64,000 bases of DNA from Phlebotomus papatasi (Eukaryota > Arthropoda > Insecta > Diptera > Psychodidae). The stretch spans positions 105,805,417 through 105,869,416 of the forward strand of contig NC_077222.1 of assembly GCF_024763615.1 (NCBI RefSeq). Direction: 5' to 3'. Shown here in pieces: positions 1-11,690 of this stretch. Positions within the stretch are counted from its first letter, which is position 1, and every line of letters begins with the position of its first letter. The notes under the pieces were generated by a model, which saw nothing but the letters and a program-made list of their open reading frames with translations, did not search any database and was not told the DNA's origin. Both the position numbers and the translations under genes were made by a program.

Positions 1-1125
1 GGGTGATTTTCTTAGAGATGTTAGCAAGCAAAAAAAAAAGCACCCATCATCCTAAATCTGAGGGTCAGCACTCCCCCAAAAAATACACAATTTAATATTC
101 CAGCTCGTCTGCTTCTTGGGCCATCAGGAAATTGTGAACCTTTCCCTGAATTTAGATTAGTTCTTTGGCCCTTTGCACATCTCGATACTTCTTTTTCTGT
201 GTCTTTTTGGGATGGAATAATGGTTAAATGTCTCACGTCTCATTCGCATATTCACCTCCATTAAAATTAAATAGTGCGACAACGTTGGGACTTTCACACC
301 TTCAGTCTAGCTCCCTTAAGTGGTCTTTTCACCTAACCAGGGGAGCCACCCATCCAGCGAATTTTAATGGCACTAAAGAAGGAAGAAGTAAAAAGTTCAC
401 CATTCCTCATTGAGATGGAATTCCACTGTAATCTTCATGGTCTTAGAGTGAAATTAAAGTGGTTACATTAATTATTCACGGTAAATTGAAAGAATTTAGT
501 GGTCTTGTATCGCATTAATTTACCCGTCTCAGACCCGTTGTACGCTTCAGTGAATGCCTTTTGGAATAATTGAGAATGTCTTTCCTTTTTGGTGACTTCC
601 ACTCAAGCTCCACAACTGGAAACATTCCAGAGAGAAAATTTCTAATCAATAGTTTGAAGAACATTCCATTCAAAATCACTTTCCAAAGCCTTTTTCGAGT
701 GAAATTACTCTGAAGTTTTGCCAATTATGAAAGACTTCTGCATTGGAGAAAAGTGGAAGAGTTTCAGACAGAAGCTGATTCCAATTGATTGAATGAGAAA
801 AAGAGTCAAAAATCATACTTAAATAATTTGGATAATTTGGAATGCTACTTTAGGAAGTTAAGCTTTGATATACGAAGATAATGGATGAAAGAAAAAGAGA
901 TTAAGTGCGCCGATCGCTATTTAATCAAACGACTTCTTAATTATATTTTAAGCTTATCCAGAGAACTGAATTTACCAAGTATACTAAAATTGAGTCACTG
1001 TTCTAGATTCTCAAGGTAGGAAATTTATAATGTTTTCTTGTAGTACAAGTCAATCCGCTCAAGTTCACGATGTTATTGCTATGTGTATAAATGTATAATC
1101 ATTTAAACTTAAACCCCTTATAAAA
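1..1125. other. AT-rich sequence, no gene seen
   Basis: No repeat copy, RNA gene or convincing coding frame is visible. The open frames are under 75 codons and lack recognisable motifs, and stops occur often in all frames, as expected for AT-rich DNA. Confidence 0.5.
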
Positions 1126-1450
1126 GTTAAGACTTTTTTGTACGGGGTAACCGGTGGCGTGACTGTTTGCTCGACCGTTCCGGGGTTCTCTAGGTCTGGA
1201 AACTACTGCTCTGAATTTGAAAGAGACTCTCGATGCTTCATTTAGTCTCTATGTCAGGAGAACGTCTTCCTTGATATACCAAGGAACTGGCTTTCTATTA
1301 GTCCCCGTCTCGTGACACCTTGCCAAGGTAGGTCCTAGGAACGTAGGCAGGCTAACGGATGTGATCCAGCGGAATCGAGTAGCGGAGCTCCTTGCAGGCC
1401 TAGCGTGACTTTTAAATCACATCGACGACTCCATTACATAATAAGTCGGA
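1126..1450. other. GC-richer unassigned block
   Basis: This block is clearly richer in G and C than its neighbours and has sharp edges against AT-rich DNA. No frame stays open for a useful length and I find no tRNA-like boxes or second copy in the window. The composition step suggests an old transposable-element fragment such as an LTR or a LINE end. That assignment is inference only. Confidence 0.35.
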
Positions 1451-1990
1451 ATACGTTATTTCTGTAAACGAGATCAACAACTGATGAAAATTTGGTGGTC
1501 ATCCGATGTCCGAGTTACGAGATATTCCATTTTTTCGGAAAGAAAATATATTGGCTGAAAACTTTTCATTCTGAGGAACTCAACTGTCGATGCATATTTC
1601 AAAAAAAAAGTTTGCAGTAATTAATAGGCTATAAGCTAATAAGGCCTTACATAAATCAAAAAAATATATAATTCAGTCTGCAATCGTTTCTAATGCTAGA
1701 TTTAATATTTAAACTATTTTTTTTCATTTTTAACAGATCAACTTAAGAATTTTTCAACAACTTTTACTATTTTATTTTCAATAATCTTTCATTTAGTTAA
1801 TTTACTTCAATGAAAAACAGCTGAGTAAAGTAATATGTCTGAAACTGAACATTCAATAGTTTAACTATAAAAGAATAAAAATAATAGAATAAATATATTT
1901 CAATGTTCGCATATTTACAAATTTTTCAATTTGGAATTATAATTTCCCAAAAAGCAGAGAAAATTTAAAAAATGTAACTGTTCCAGCAAG
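1451..1990. other. AT-rich spacer, nothing recognised
   Basis: Long A and T runs with no coding frame and no repeat shared with other parts of the window. It leads directly into the first minisatellite block. Confidence 0.45.
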
Positions 1991-1994
1991 GGAG

Positions 1995-2480
1995 ACTAAT
2001 AATTCCCAAATTTCGGCTTTGCGGACTTCGATCTATTCGGGATTTAAACGATTCGGGATTTTTATCTATTTGTTTCTCGGTTTTTTGGGTTTTTGGGGTT
2101 TTTCGCCCCATATGGCCCATTCGGGATTTTAATCTATTCAGGATCTAGGCTCTTCGATATCTTTGCCCATACTGGATTTTAGATCCTTCTGGATTTTGGC
2201 TTTTCGAGATTTTGGCTCATTCGGGATTTTGGTCCATTTAGGATTCTGGATTTTCAGTATCTTGGCTCATACTGGATTTTGGTTCATACTGGATTTTAAG
2301 TTTTCCAGATCTTGGTCCATTCGGGATCTTGACTTTCAGGTATCTTGGCTCAAATTGAAATTTGGTTCATAATGGATTTTTGGCTGTTAGAGATTTTGAC
2401 TTTTTTGGATTTTGGCTTTCTGGGAAAAAAGAGATTTCTGGAAAAAAGAAGGATTTTGGCTTTTCCCAAAAAAGAAATTT
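1995..2480 (+). repeat. GGATTTTGG minisatellite, block 1
   Basis: Degenerate tandem array on the core GGGATTTTGG. Spacers alternate between a TTTTC-type and a CATTC-type word, so many units pair into periods near 33 bases. It is the most diverged of the blocks in this window; others begin near 23.5, 49.7 and 61.5 kb. Open frames through it read as Phe/Gly/Ile/Leu-rich repeats, which follows from the repeat unit. I do not treat them as protein. Confidence 0.8.
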
Positions 2481-2489
2481 CTGGATGAT

Positions 2490-3060
2490 ATTGGTGTCTG
2501 AGGACAAAATGTTCGCCTTGGTCAAGTCTAAAATATATACAAAAATGAAAAAGATCGATGGTTTACTTCTTGAGATATTCCCAAAAGAATGGTTTCTGGA
2601 GGAGAAGGAGTGGGATGATAGGAAAATGCATGCGTTATTTCGATTCCTTAGATTGACTTTTTTTGGGGGGGGGGTACTCAGAATAATCAAAGTCGCTAAC
2701 TTTGTCTCTTTGGTCAGAAAATTGATTAAAAGAAATTCTGCTCTTCTGACTAAATTGTTAGCACGTGCAAGAAGACGGGGTCGGGCGTCTTTGAGATGTA
2801 TGGATGAAATGTCTGCTAGGACACTCTCTAAAACATATCCAAAAAAGAAATGCATCGATGGTCTAGTTCTTGAGATATTCCTAAAAGAGTGGTTTCTGGA
2901 GGGGAAGGATAGACGAGGGGATGAAATTGAAGTGACATTTGGATTCCTTGGATCAACTTATGGGGGGATACTCAGAACATTCCAAGTCGATATCTTCATC
3001 AGAGCGCATTTATCAAGCGAATGGGGTCACGTTTGGGCTCGTTGGAATTTCCGACAAAAC
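2490..3060 (+). repeat. Two-unit tandem repeat of about 300 bases
   Basis: Two diverged units start near 2499 and 2798. They share a word around ATCGATGGT, then CTTGAGATATTCC, then TGGTTTCTGGAGG, then GATTCCTTGGAT, in the same order. A forward frame of 233 codons (2362-3063) runs from the minisatellite through both units. At protein level both units show IDGL-LEIF-KEWFLE. Differences between the units include many amino-acid changes and I recognise no family, so coding is possible but unlikely. The repeat itself is directly visible. Confidence 0.65.
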
Positions 3061-3110
3061 TGAATCGGTTCCAGTCGGTTTTGAACCGGTAATGAACCAA
3101 TTAAAAATAG
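3061..3110 (+). repeat. AACCGG-rich segment, copy 1
   Basis: Contains GAATCGGTTCC and TTTTGAACCGGTAATGAACC, matching the vocabulary of the larger cluster at 40390-40690. It could be the end of an inverted-repeat element or a cluster of Grainyhead-type sites (AACCGGTT is the known fly consensus). Sequence alone does not decide this. Confidence 0.4.
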
Positions 3111-3224
3111 ATAACTAATTTTTATCTGGAAATCAATTCTATTACTTTTAAAACTATTTTGGGGGATCTTTCGAGAGCAAATCGGTAGGAAACTGGAAAA
3201 CGGTAAATAATGCGAAAGTACTTT

Positions 3225-3275
3225 AGCGGTATAGTATCTAAGTCACGAGTTCGAGCATTCCGAAAAGCCTGGGAC
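3225..3275 (+). mobile_element. tRNA-like SINE fragment, left copy
   Basis: The words TCTAAGTCACGAGTTCGAGC then AAAGCCTGGGACG include a GTTCGA that resembles a Pol III B box. A related segment occurs about 430 bases downstream at 3680-3715 (TCTAAGTCGCTAGTTCGAG). A MITE at 3333-3518 lies between them. I infer a tRNA-derived SINE pair, but the A box is not clear. Confidence 0.3.
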
Positions 3276-3332
3276 GCTTTGCCACCTCTTTTTTATTTTT
3301 TGCTGAGAGACTTAAACATTTCTATTGAAGAT

Positions 3333-3518
3333 TAGGGTAAAGTGCGGTAATTTGGAACCATTTACAATTTTGACATTTGAGATTTTCTCACCGTTTTAGG
3401 GATTCAAAAGTAAGAAAAGCTGTTTCTGTTCTTCTTAATCGTCTTTTTCTTCTATTTCGCGGTCTTGGTTTTCTTTTTGTTCATCTGAAATGGTTCCAAA
3501 TTACCTCATTCTACCCTA
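3333..3518. mobile_element. TAGGG-ended MITE (GGTAATTTGGAACC type)
   Basis: Terminal inverted repeats of about 30 bases: the left end begins TAGGGTAAAGTGCGGTAA and the right end, reverse-complemented, begins TAGGGTAGAATGAGGTAA. Both continue with TTTGGAACCATTT. The outermost TA is consistent with a TA target-site duplication. The 185-base body is AT-rich and non-coding. TA target and size fit a non-autonomous Tc1/mariner-like MITE; the superfamily is inferred. Confidence 0.8.
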
Positions 3519-3679
3519 GTTGGCTTATTATTATCGATTATTGATAATTATGTGACAATAATGTGGAAATCTCTTAGAAAAGTGAAAGAAATTCCCATTA
3601 TTCGAAGGCATGAACGTTCGAAGGGAGAGTACTTTCCCCTATGTTTCATCGTGATTTGTATCTAATATGAATAATCTAA

Positions 3680-3725
3680 GTCGCTAGTTCGAGAATGTCG
3701 GAAACACGGATTTTATTTCCGTCCT
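3680..3725 (+). mobile_element. tRNA-like SINE fragment, right copy
   Basis: Direct repeat of the GTTCGAG-containing segment at 3225-3275, with about 70 percent similarity by eye. It may be the second half of a dimeric SINE interrupted by the MITE between them, or an independent insertion. Confidence 0.3.
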
Positions 3726-3729
3726 TCCA

Positions 3730-5890
3730 AAAACGAAAGAGTCATTTAAAGTTGTATTATTTATTTATTTGGAATACACTGAAAGTCAGTGCACTAAATT
3801 TATTGAGAATACTTTCTCAAAATAATATAATTTGAAATCGCATTTGTCATTATAAGCAAATGCATTTGCATATGAACTGAATGATAAAATGCTATGGCAA
3901 CATAAATTACATGAAAATAACATTTGTGAGATAAATTTGCATAAAATAACGTGTGAGGTACCCGGAGCTATAATGGTATATCTAGGTGAATTGTTAAATT
4001 ACATCTAATCCAATTTGATGTGCTTGTGAAAAAGCAAACAAATCGCATATTATTTTAAGCTCACAGAGTGAAAAGAGACCTTTTTGGAGGGATTGGAGGA
4101 AGGGGTAAAAAAATCCCAAATGACTTTCAACTCTGTGGACATCATCAATCAATAGTAGTAATCTTACTTTATCGTTTTCTCTATCTATCCCCTAAATATG
4201 TGCCTAAGTGTGTGTGCTTTTGAGATATGCTTGGGGTAAATTGGGGATGATGGGTGAAGTGCTAAATTATTGATTTTTAAAAGGGATCTTTCAATTTGAC
4301 CCAATCCACCCTCTCAGATGCTCTCTTTTGGTCGGAGAGCAATGGCAAAATCTAACATCCTTCACTCACAATCTCTTGAGATATCGTGAAAATGTTTTGC
4401 ATCTATCCATGTCGGAATAAATCAAATTTAATACAAAATGAGCAGATAAAACAAGACGATCGGATGATGCTTTTCAGTGCAGGGGGGGCAAGGAGGAAAA
4501 AGCTGTGCGCCGAGGTTTGCGAAAAGCTCCACAGGGTTGAAGTGGAGAGCGAGAAAAAAAAGCCCTCGACATCTGAAGGATCCACATAGCACTTGGTGCG
4601 GGAAGGAGGCCTTGGGGGAGTTCCAGGATGTTTTTGGGAGAGGGATGAAAGATGAGTGGGAAATGCCACAAGTACATGGTGGATTGAGATTTGCACGTTT
4701 CCCAACCGCAGAGTTTCTGGGGAGTAAAATGTGCTACACATTTGAATGCAATCTATTTGATTGATGGGGCGATGGAGGCGCCGGGTGGGTGTGTAGCATA
4801 ATGAGATTCCATTTTGGGGAGGTGAGGGGTATGGGGTGCAGGTTGGGTGCATAGTAAAACGCAAGCAATATCGACGAGAGATGGCAAATGGGAATGTATG
4901 CTTAGTCATCAGCTAAATTAAACGGTGTAAAAGCTTTATGCACACAAACTCTCCTATGCAGCTGCCTCTAACAGAATATTTGAAGCTTTCCTCATTTTAT
5001 CTGCTCTTTTTGCATTCTTACCAATTTCTGTCCCGCACATTTACATATTTCCCAACCACATACTAAAATTCCCTAGTCCCACCGGAAACAACCTACCCCA
5101 CCTCTTCCCAAAAAAAAAACTAATGCCAAACCACATCACCAGCATTATTCCCATTCACAAATTACGTTACCCAGCTTCGGTATCCGACAAAAAAAAAAAA
5201 AGAGAAACCCCGATATGAGATGAACGAAATAGGACAAATGACACTGGGTTGCAATATAAATTTGTAATTAATTAAACTGCCAATTATCCCACCCGTATAT
5301 TTTATGGGGTGATAGCGTCGATGGTCCAAAGGGGTACACAGGAGACAGGGCCAGGGGTGAAAAGGTTGAATTGAGGGTGGGCAAAGTGTATTCGTGTTTG
5401 TGAGAGTTTGTCTCCATGTCGAAATTTGCAATTTGGTTTTGTAATTAAATTGAATTAAATTGATTGATCAATTAAAAATTGAAAATATGGGCAACCAACA
5501 TAACCACTTTACGGTGCGATAGGACTGTAGCCCAATTTTAAATCACATCAGATTAGTATATCTTTTTTTTCTGGTTCACACGAAATTCACATTCGGCATT
5601 GGAAAGTCTTTTTCCCTTCACACTAGTATTGGTATTACTATTATTATTAAATATCTAGAGTTGATAATGAAAGCTTAAGATCAGCAGAATGGTTTAAATA
5701 TTCAATGAAAGAAAATTGATTATAATATTTTTATTTTACTATTCAGTAGTTTTATTTAAAAAAAATTGTCTGACGTCCTAACTGGGTTTACATCTTGGTA
5801 AATTTGATTAATTTAAATTAAAAAAAAACTAAATAATGACATTCAATTATTCCTATGACATTTGGATTAAATAAGACTAAAAAAATAAAT
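3730..5890. other. Apparently single-copy sequence, no gene seen
   Basis: No repeat family seen elsewhere in the window occurs here. It holds GC-richer parts near 4470-4880 and A/T tracts elsewhere. A minus-strand open frame of 168 codons (4403-4909) has no recognisable domain and low-complexity Ser/Pro/Thr stretches. I see no matching splice-site pattern. It could hold regulatory sequence. Confidence 0.45.
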
Positions 5891-5893
5891 TAG

Positions 5894-6120
5894 TAGGGGG
5901 AGGTGGGGCTACTTTGAGCTATGGGATTCTTTTTTGCATATAAAAGAAACTGGGCTTTAACGTAATGGAATTTAGATACCCAAAACTATAGTGGATCTAA
6001 ATAAAATAATTGTAATGTAAAGATTCCTTCAGAAATATGCGAAAAAAATCATACATCAATATATCTCCACAGATTAAAATATCTGTGAAAAAAAAATAAA
6101 AAACCTACCCCTCCCCCCTA
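5894..6120. mobile_element. TAGGG-ended MITE (GGGGGAGGTGGGG type)
   Basis: The left end reads TAGGGGGAGGTGGGGCTACT. The right end ends CTACCCCTCCCCCCTA, the inverse complement with small differences. TA is present at both outer ends. The roughly 225-base interior is AT-rich. A solo end of the same type occurs at 35820-35854. Confidence 0.7.
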
Positions 6121-6365
6121 TTCTTGAAATAATTAAATTATTAAGATTTTCTTATTTTCTTAATTTTTAGATAAATAAAAATAAGATAAATAAAAGAAAA
6201 TTAAATAAAAATAGAAATAAGAGAAAATTCCGAGGATGGTGCAGTAAATCAGTTATTAAAAGGGTTAAGAAGTTATGGGCCACTAGGACAAAATTTTAAA
6301 TAGTTTGAGTGGGGAAAGCCAATAAAAGAAAGAAAAGTTCATTTAAATCGGTTAATAAACATAAG
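6121..6365. other. AT-rich spacer
   Basis: A-rich simple sequence containing repeated TAAATAAAA-like words. No gene or element recognised. Confidence 0.4.
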
Positions 6366-6369
6366 AGAT

Positions 6370-7450
6370 AGAGTCCGGTCCATATGGATATAGTAAGGGT
6401 CGAGGTACAGTGGGTTTGAGTAGGGACGGATCTTGATCTCAGATATAATATACTAAAATTTTGTCAAAATCGCTACAGAAACACCAAAAATGCAGTCCGG
6501 TCATGACATTTTTGATTATAGCTCGGATAAGAGAACATCGAGGGAAGAGTGCGACCCATCGTTGGAAAGGTCTCGACCTCAGCTATAACATGCTAAAATT
6601 TAAAGAAAAAGCATGGTCTAGTTTTCGATATATTCAAATGGATTAATCCAAAATCGATTTTTCGATTAATCGGACCTTCGATTAAATCGGATGAAATTGG
6701 GGTACCATAAGGGTTGTCAGGGGCATGACATTTCCTATGTTTCCCATATGTTTATAGCGAGCCGAAAAAACTTTTGAGTTTATTAGCTGTTTTCTGTCAT
6801 TGTAGAATGAATTAGTAAATAATACAAATACAAAATAAAAGATAATTTAATAACGAAAAGGCAACCGAAAACCCCAAATTGGCAAACTACGTAGTTTTGG
6901 AGATATCTCGTGAAATGTGTACGAAACCAGGAAAAACTTTACACTAAAATTGGTCGCATTTTTCAGAGCTAATGTCACCCCCCCTGAGGGTTGTAGTACT
7001 CTGCGAGAGCTTTTCAAAACACCAAAATTTTTCGAATTACGATTATTAAAACCGGAGATATAGCCATTCGAAAATTGAATTTTTAACCCCTTCTAGCTCG
7101 AGTCAGGGGGGGGGGGGTCGACGGGGTGCTTAATTTTGATACTGATCGAAAGCTCTCAGGCCCAGCTATAACATACTAAAATTTGAGATCGATCCATGCC
7201 ACAGAGACTGAGTTATTGAGAAAACAAATTTTGGGAGTGTTCCAAAATTCTAGCGTACTTCTAGCGGCCCATCGATATTTAACCTTTACCGAAAATCGCT
7301 TGTCGATATCTCTCTCCGTTCTCTCTACAGAAATGGTTATATGACGGACGGGACGGGACAGGACGTCCATAAAAATCGATTTTTAGCACACATGATATTC
7401 GTGATCTATGCGTGTCAAAACGTGTAAACCCAAAATTTTGGGCCCGATCT
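6370..7450 (-). mobile_element. F1 interspersed repeat, copy A
   Basis: Reverse complement of the family seen best at 37528-39355. Shared words in matching order include GCTATAACATACTAAAATTT, the GAGTCAGGGGGG run, TTGAGAAAACAAA, ATCGATATTTAACCTTTACC and TATCTCTCTCCG. The family's CCGTCC tract is short here (about 30 bases near 7340-7366, reading GGACGGGACGGGACAGGAC on this strand). The distal part (6424-6640) matches 57760-57940 in the other orientation. No long coding frame. Directly followed by a GAT-tailed retroelement end. Confidence 0.8.
7105..7120 (+). repeat. Homopolymer G run in F1 copy A
   Basis: About twelve consecutive G residues followed by TCGACGGGG, a potential G-quadruplex. 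The equivalent place in the full copy near 37943 is a shorter run of C on the other strand, so the run probably expanded here. Confidence 0.6.
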
Positions 7451-7494
7451 GACGAGGTCGCATTTCACCTGTGACTACAAAAGCAGAGATTGTA

Positions 7495-7695
7495 AAGAAT
7501 CTCAGATAAAATTCCCCTAGGACAAGGTGGCTGAATCAAATTCAGAATCTTGCCTTGGAGTGCCTTGGGATCGAACCTGAACATCTTCCTGAAGTGGCGG
7601 AGGATCGACAAGCGTGGGCAGCTAAATTGAGTGTTATGAGCCCGCAACCCCAATAGGGCTAAGCGGTTGAAAATGATGATGAAGATGATGATAGG
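7495..7695 (+). mobile_element. GAT-tailed retroelement end, copy 1
   Basis: Shares ordered words with a reverse copy at 27186-27370: GGCGGAGGATCG, TGGGATCGAAC, and AGCCCGCAACCCCAATAGGG. It ends in a GATGATGAAGATGATGAT tail, and the last 55 bases recur at 57679-57732. A trinucleotide 3' tail is typical of non-LTR retrotransposons or SINEs that use their machinery. The antisense frame carries a conserved peptide (LRH-R-MFR-DPK), but its orientation is opposite to the tail, so coding is doubtful. Confidence 0.7.
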
Positions 7696-7699
7696 TTCC

Positions 7700-8510
7700 A
7701 TTAAAATTAATGATAAAACATATTAATTTTATTTTAACATAATCTCAGTTCTTAAAAAAATCACTTCAATCACCTTAATCGTTAATCGTCTTTAAATAGC
7801 TGGGTAGACACAATCAGTAGATCACGGGAGAATAACATCACTAGAAAGTCCTTGAAAAACATTCTAATAGACTGAATGGGGTTTTTCGTGGAGAGAATTT
7901 TTCAAAGCATCTTGAAAATTTCTTTTTGAGTTTCTACTAAAAATTCATAAATCAAGTTCTGGACCGATTTTGATGATCTCGATGGATTTAAAGATATAAT
8001 ATCAAGGTTTATTTTTACTGTCTTTGGAGAAAGCGTTCGCTTTTAAATGTGACCCAACTGATCCAATGGAATCCCTTAGGTATGACTAAAAATTTTTTCT
8101 AACATTAAAAGTATTCTAAGTTAGAAAACTGTATCCAGTTCGTTTTCACTGGCCGAAATACCATCCCATGGGGTACGGGACGAAAAGATTTTGAATTTGA
8201 ATTTATTTCATCTCATTCTTGACCTTTTCCAAGGACTAAATGGAGGAAATGTTCTTTCCCTTGTTGTATGTATCGGTTTTACAATATATTTTACATTTCA
8301 TTGGGGCTAGACCAGTCAAAAAGAGAAAGCAAGATTGCCAATACTCAGGAAAATAATCGAGTAAAACTTATTCGAATCGCTATTTAATTAACTCTTTTTC
8401 GTTGTGATTTTCGATTAACTATATTTTAGAGTTGATTTTACTTCTGTTTAGGAGTAATATTCGGAAGAATTGTTTTAACTTTTTTTTCCAGAAAATTCAC
8501 ATGTTAAAAG
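7700..8510. other. AT-rich sequence with weak repeat similarity
   Basis: The stretch 7840-8050 has the same word order as the degenerate tandem units at 14390-14960: a cut-off phrase near TCCTTGAAAAACATTC, then ACCGATTTTGATGA, then AAGGTTTATTTTT. Otherwise nothing is recognised. Confidence 0.35.
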
Positions 8511-8779
8511 AGTGTAGGGGAGACCGGGGAGGTTTGGGACACTTTTTCATGTTTTGACTTTGAGACAGTATTCCAAAAAACCACGATAGTGTATTACAAT
8601 TTTATGCGGTCTATAGGATACTTATGGGTATTGACTTTATAAAAAGTACTCGATAAAACTTGGAAAACAACTGAGTTTTCTTGGAGAAGATAAAACATTT
8701 TACTTGACGCTTTGTCCCAAATCTCCCCGATGTGGGGCAGTATGGGACGCAAAAGGTGATGTTTGGGACGCGTTTTTTC

Positions 8780-9845
8780 TCGCATAATTTGTATTACTGG
8801 AACACGTTAATTAATTTTAAATACCAGCCCCCCAATTCCGACGTCCGTCACGAAATTTATCCAGATTTTTCGGAATGGTAGTTGTGTGTGTGAAGCCGCT
8901 TCAGCTCATATTTTGTGCACTTTTGAGCAAATTATTCACATTTAAACACAGAAACACCCTTTATGAGATGAAAATTATTGTAATTTGATTTACTAAAACA
9001 TTAAATTCGCGAAAAACTAGAGAAAAATCCGTGAAATTCAACGCTTGTTCAATGAGACTGTCATTTCTCAATCATGCCATTGCTCTCGCTCGCACTCTCT
9101 CGTTCACTCTTTAATTGCGGGATATTTTCAAAATCATTTCCGTTACATAGCCGGCTTCATCAAATCACTCAAATTTTAATTTCTTTGTTAGAAGTGTGGT
9201 CCAAGGCAACAAAATAATTTTTTTAAATGATTTTTCCATATGAATTTATTAATGCTTTGGGCATTTAATAAACAACTTCGTTATGAACTATAATACCTAA
9301 AGTTTTTTTTTTCTAAAACACAGTGCAATAAAATGAAATCCTTTTTTGTGGGGGATGCAAGTGGATGAGTACTTTTGTTTTTCTTTTGGTGTTTCATGAA
9401 CATGTTCTCCCAAGACATTTATGGAGGAATATCACGTCAAATTTCTGAGATATCTTTAGGTAAAAATTCTCAAGAAATTAATAAACTTGCTTGTTTAAAC
9501 TCGTATTTATCTCAATAATTGTACATTACAGAACGTTGGTGTCCAGAATCCAGAAATGATTTTTGCAGGAGAATTTAAGGAAAAATTCCCTAGAACAAAC
9601 TAATTTCCTATCATTTAATTTTTCCTGTAATTTTCTCGATTTTTCTCATAAATCATTGAATATTCTTCAAACTTATAAATAAGGCTGTATAGGACAACTT
9701 GTGTCCTTCGCGAAAATATTTCCTTGAAGAAAGAGCTGGGGCCACTGAATATCATAGGATGGGAAGGAAGGCGTAATGTTAACATCATCGTAAAACATGA
9801 ACAAAATAATCTATTAAAATATGAATATTTTGTCTTTGGATTATA
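8780..9845. other. Interior of the 3.6-kb element, left half
   Basis: Mostly AT-rich. It contains a CTCTCGCTCGCACTCTCTCG pyrimidine-rich word near 9084. No coding frame over 65 codons and no second copy in the window. Confidence 0.35.
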
Positions 9846-9849
9846 AATC

Positions 9850-10330
9850 TTTTCTTCCTAGAGATTTCGGTGCCCTGCGCAGCGCACCTTCTTCATTGGT
9901 CGAAAATGTCAGGTCTCTGGGGATTTGTCTTTCTTGGGGCCAAAGGGATGTCTTCATTGGGTACATGCGGTACATGGGTCCTGAATCACACACTCCACGA
10001 ACAATTTTACGGCGATATTTTACTTTTTACAAATGAGTTACTAAATGAGTTAAGCAAAACTTAGTAGCCAAGAAAGATTTTTATTTCATTTTGTTTAACT
10101 TGTGTAGTAACTAGTAATCTTATTTGTAAAATGTAAAATATCGCTGTAAAATTGTTCGTGAAGTGTGTGACTCAGAACCCATGTACCCAATGAAGACATC
10201 CCTTTGGCCCCAAGAAAGACAAATCCCCAGAAGCCTGACATTTTCGACCCGTGAAGAAGGTCCGCAGGGAACCGAAAAAGCTCTGAGAAGAAATGTTTTT
10301 TTTTTATTCTGGCTGAAATGTTCCATTCAA
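9850..10330. repeat. Long foldback element with about 170-base arms
   Basis: The left arm (about 9850-10035) and right arm (about 10120-10330) are inverted copies at roughly 90 percent identity. Shared words include CGAAAATGTCAGG, TGGGGATTTGTCTTTC, GGGATGTCTTCATTGGGTAC and CGAACAATTTTAC. The loop is about 85 bases. A transcript across it would form a long hairpin. A third copy of the right arm with its outer flank is at 54545-54830, so this is a mobile family. Short frames encoded in the arms are shadows of the repeat. Confidence 0.85.
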
Positions 10331-10334
10331 CGAC

Positions 10335-11690
10335 CATCAGATTATTGTTGTTAATAAATTGTTACACCTGTCCCTTACCCTTAAGTTCTTCGTGTTTATG
10401 ATCTTTAGGGAACTTAGCTCTTTTCTCGAGAATATTTTCGTGAAAAAGACAAGTAGTCTTGCGCAATCCTTTTCGGGGATTCGAAGGATATTCAGGGATT
10501 TATGAAGAAAATGAAGAAAATTATAGAAAAAATTAAAATTAAAAATTAATTAGTTTAAAAATGTAGTTCTAGGAAAATCTTCTTTGAATTTTTTTTCACA
10601 AATCGTTTCTGGACAACACCATCCTACTCGTTATTGAAATAACATGCATTTAATCAAATACTTTTACCCATTTCTTGAGAATTTTCACATTAAGATATTT
10701 TAGAATGTTGAAGTGATGGACCATAAGTTTCTTTGTGGGTTCTGGAGACACCAAGAAACCCCAAAGTATTCATCGATAATTATTTCAATTTTTCCTCGTG
10801 GACATTAAATTTATGTAATTATATATCACATAAAATTAATAGAACCAATTTTAACAAAAAAATTTTGAGGACTAAATCGTGAAATTTTCACTTAAAATGC
10901 ATCTATTTTGCCATCTCACGACCTCCAGGAGCTCGCGAGATAAAATTCGCGGGATATTCAAAATAACAGCCATTATTCCGCTTTTTGAGCACTACTACAC
11001 ATGCCATCCCTCTGAAAGCGCCACACTCTTTATCCGTGCCCACTCATACAGAGTGAAGACTCTGTGTATGATGTATATTTCTATTTCGCAAAATCGGGAA
11101 AATTTTGGCGGGATAGCAGTGTGACGGCGTCAGAATTGCATCACAGATTAAAAATATTTCTGATAGAAATAAAAATGTTTCATCTTTTATTTACACTTAG
11201 AAATTAATATCAATTTTATTTGTACAGTAGAGTCATTTATTGTCAATCAATTATTTAAAGTATTTTCCTCTTATTTTCCATCTACCTTTCTTTTCTTTTT
11301 TTTATTCTAAATATTGTAATCATGATTATCAAATTCCTCAGGCGAGTAGATTTTCTTGCAGCTCTTAGTTTTAAACTCATTGATGGATTCCTGTTTGATT
11401 TTACGACAACTGCATTGTACCTGTTTTATCATTATTTCTCTGAATTAGCTCTCGCCTTGCCTTTTCTGGAGAACTTGTTCGAGAAATTTTCGAAAAAAAT
11501 AGTTTTAACTAGATTGGGCAAAGATCTAATATCCTCTGAGAAGGAATTATTGATTCCCAAGACAATGATGGTTTAATTGTCCCTGTAGTTAGAGAAATCT
11601 GCTGCACTGTTAAACTTTGCACAAGAGGGAGATTTCCAGTAGAAACTGGGCATTATTCTTCATTTTGACAATAAACAATTGCATACCGCC
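10335..11690. other. Interior of the 3.6-kb element, right half
   Basis: AT-rich DNA with short frames only (84 codons at most, 11322-11576), none with a recognised motif. I see nothing else here. Confidence 0.35.

Noticed and set aside
4403..4909. 168-codon minus-strand frame
   Set aside because: No recognisable domain, low-complexity Ser/Pro/Thr content, and overlapping frames of similar quality on the other strand. Not enough for a gene call.
7465..7701. Peptide LRH-R-MFR-DPK conserved between 7.5 and 27.2 kb, reminiscent of the end of a reverse transcriptase protein
   Set aside because: The frame is antisense to the GAT tail that marks the 3' end of the element, and base changes between copies are not concentrated at third positions. 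More likely plain DNA similarity.
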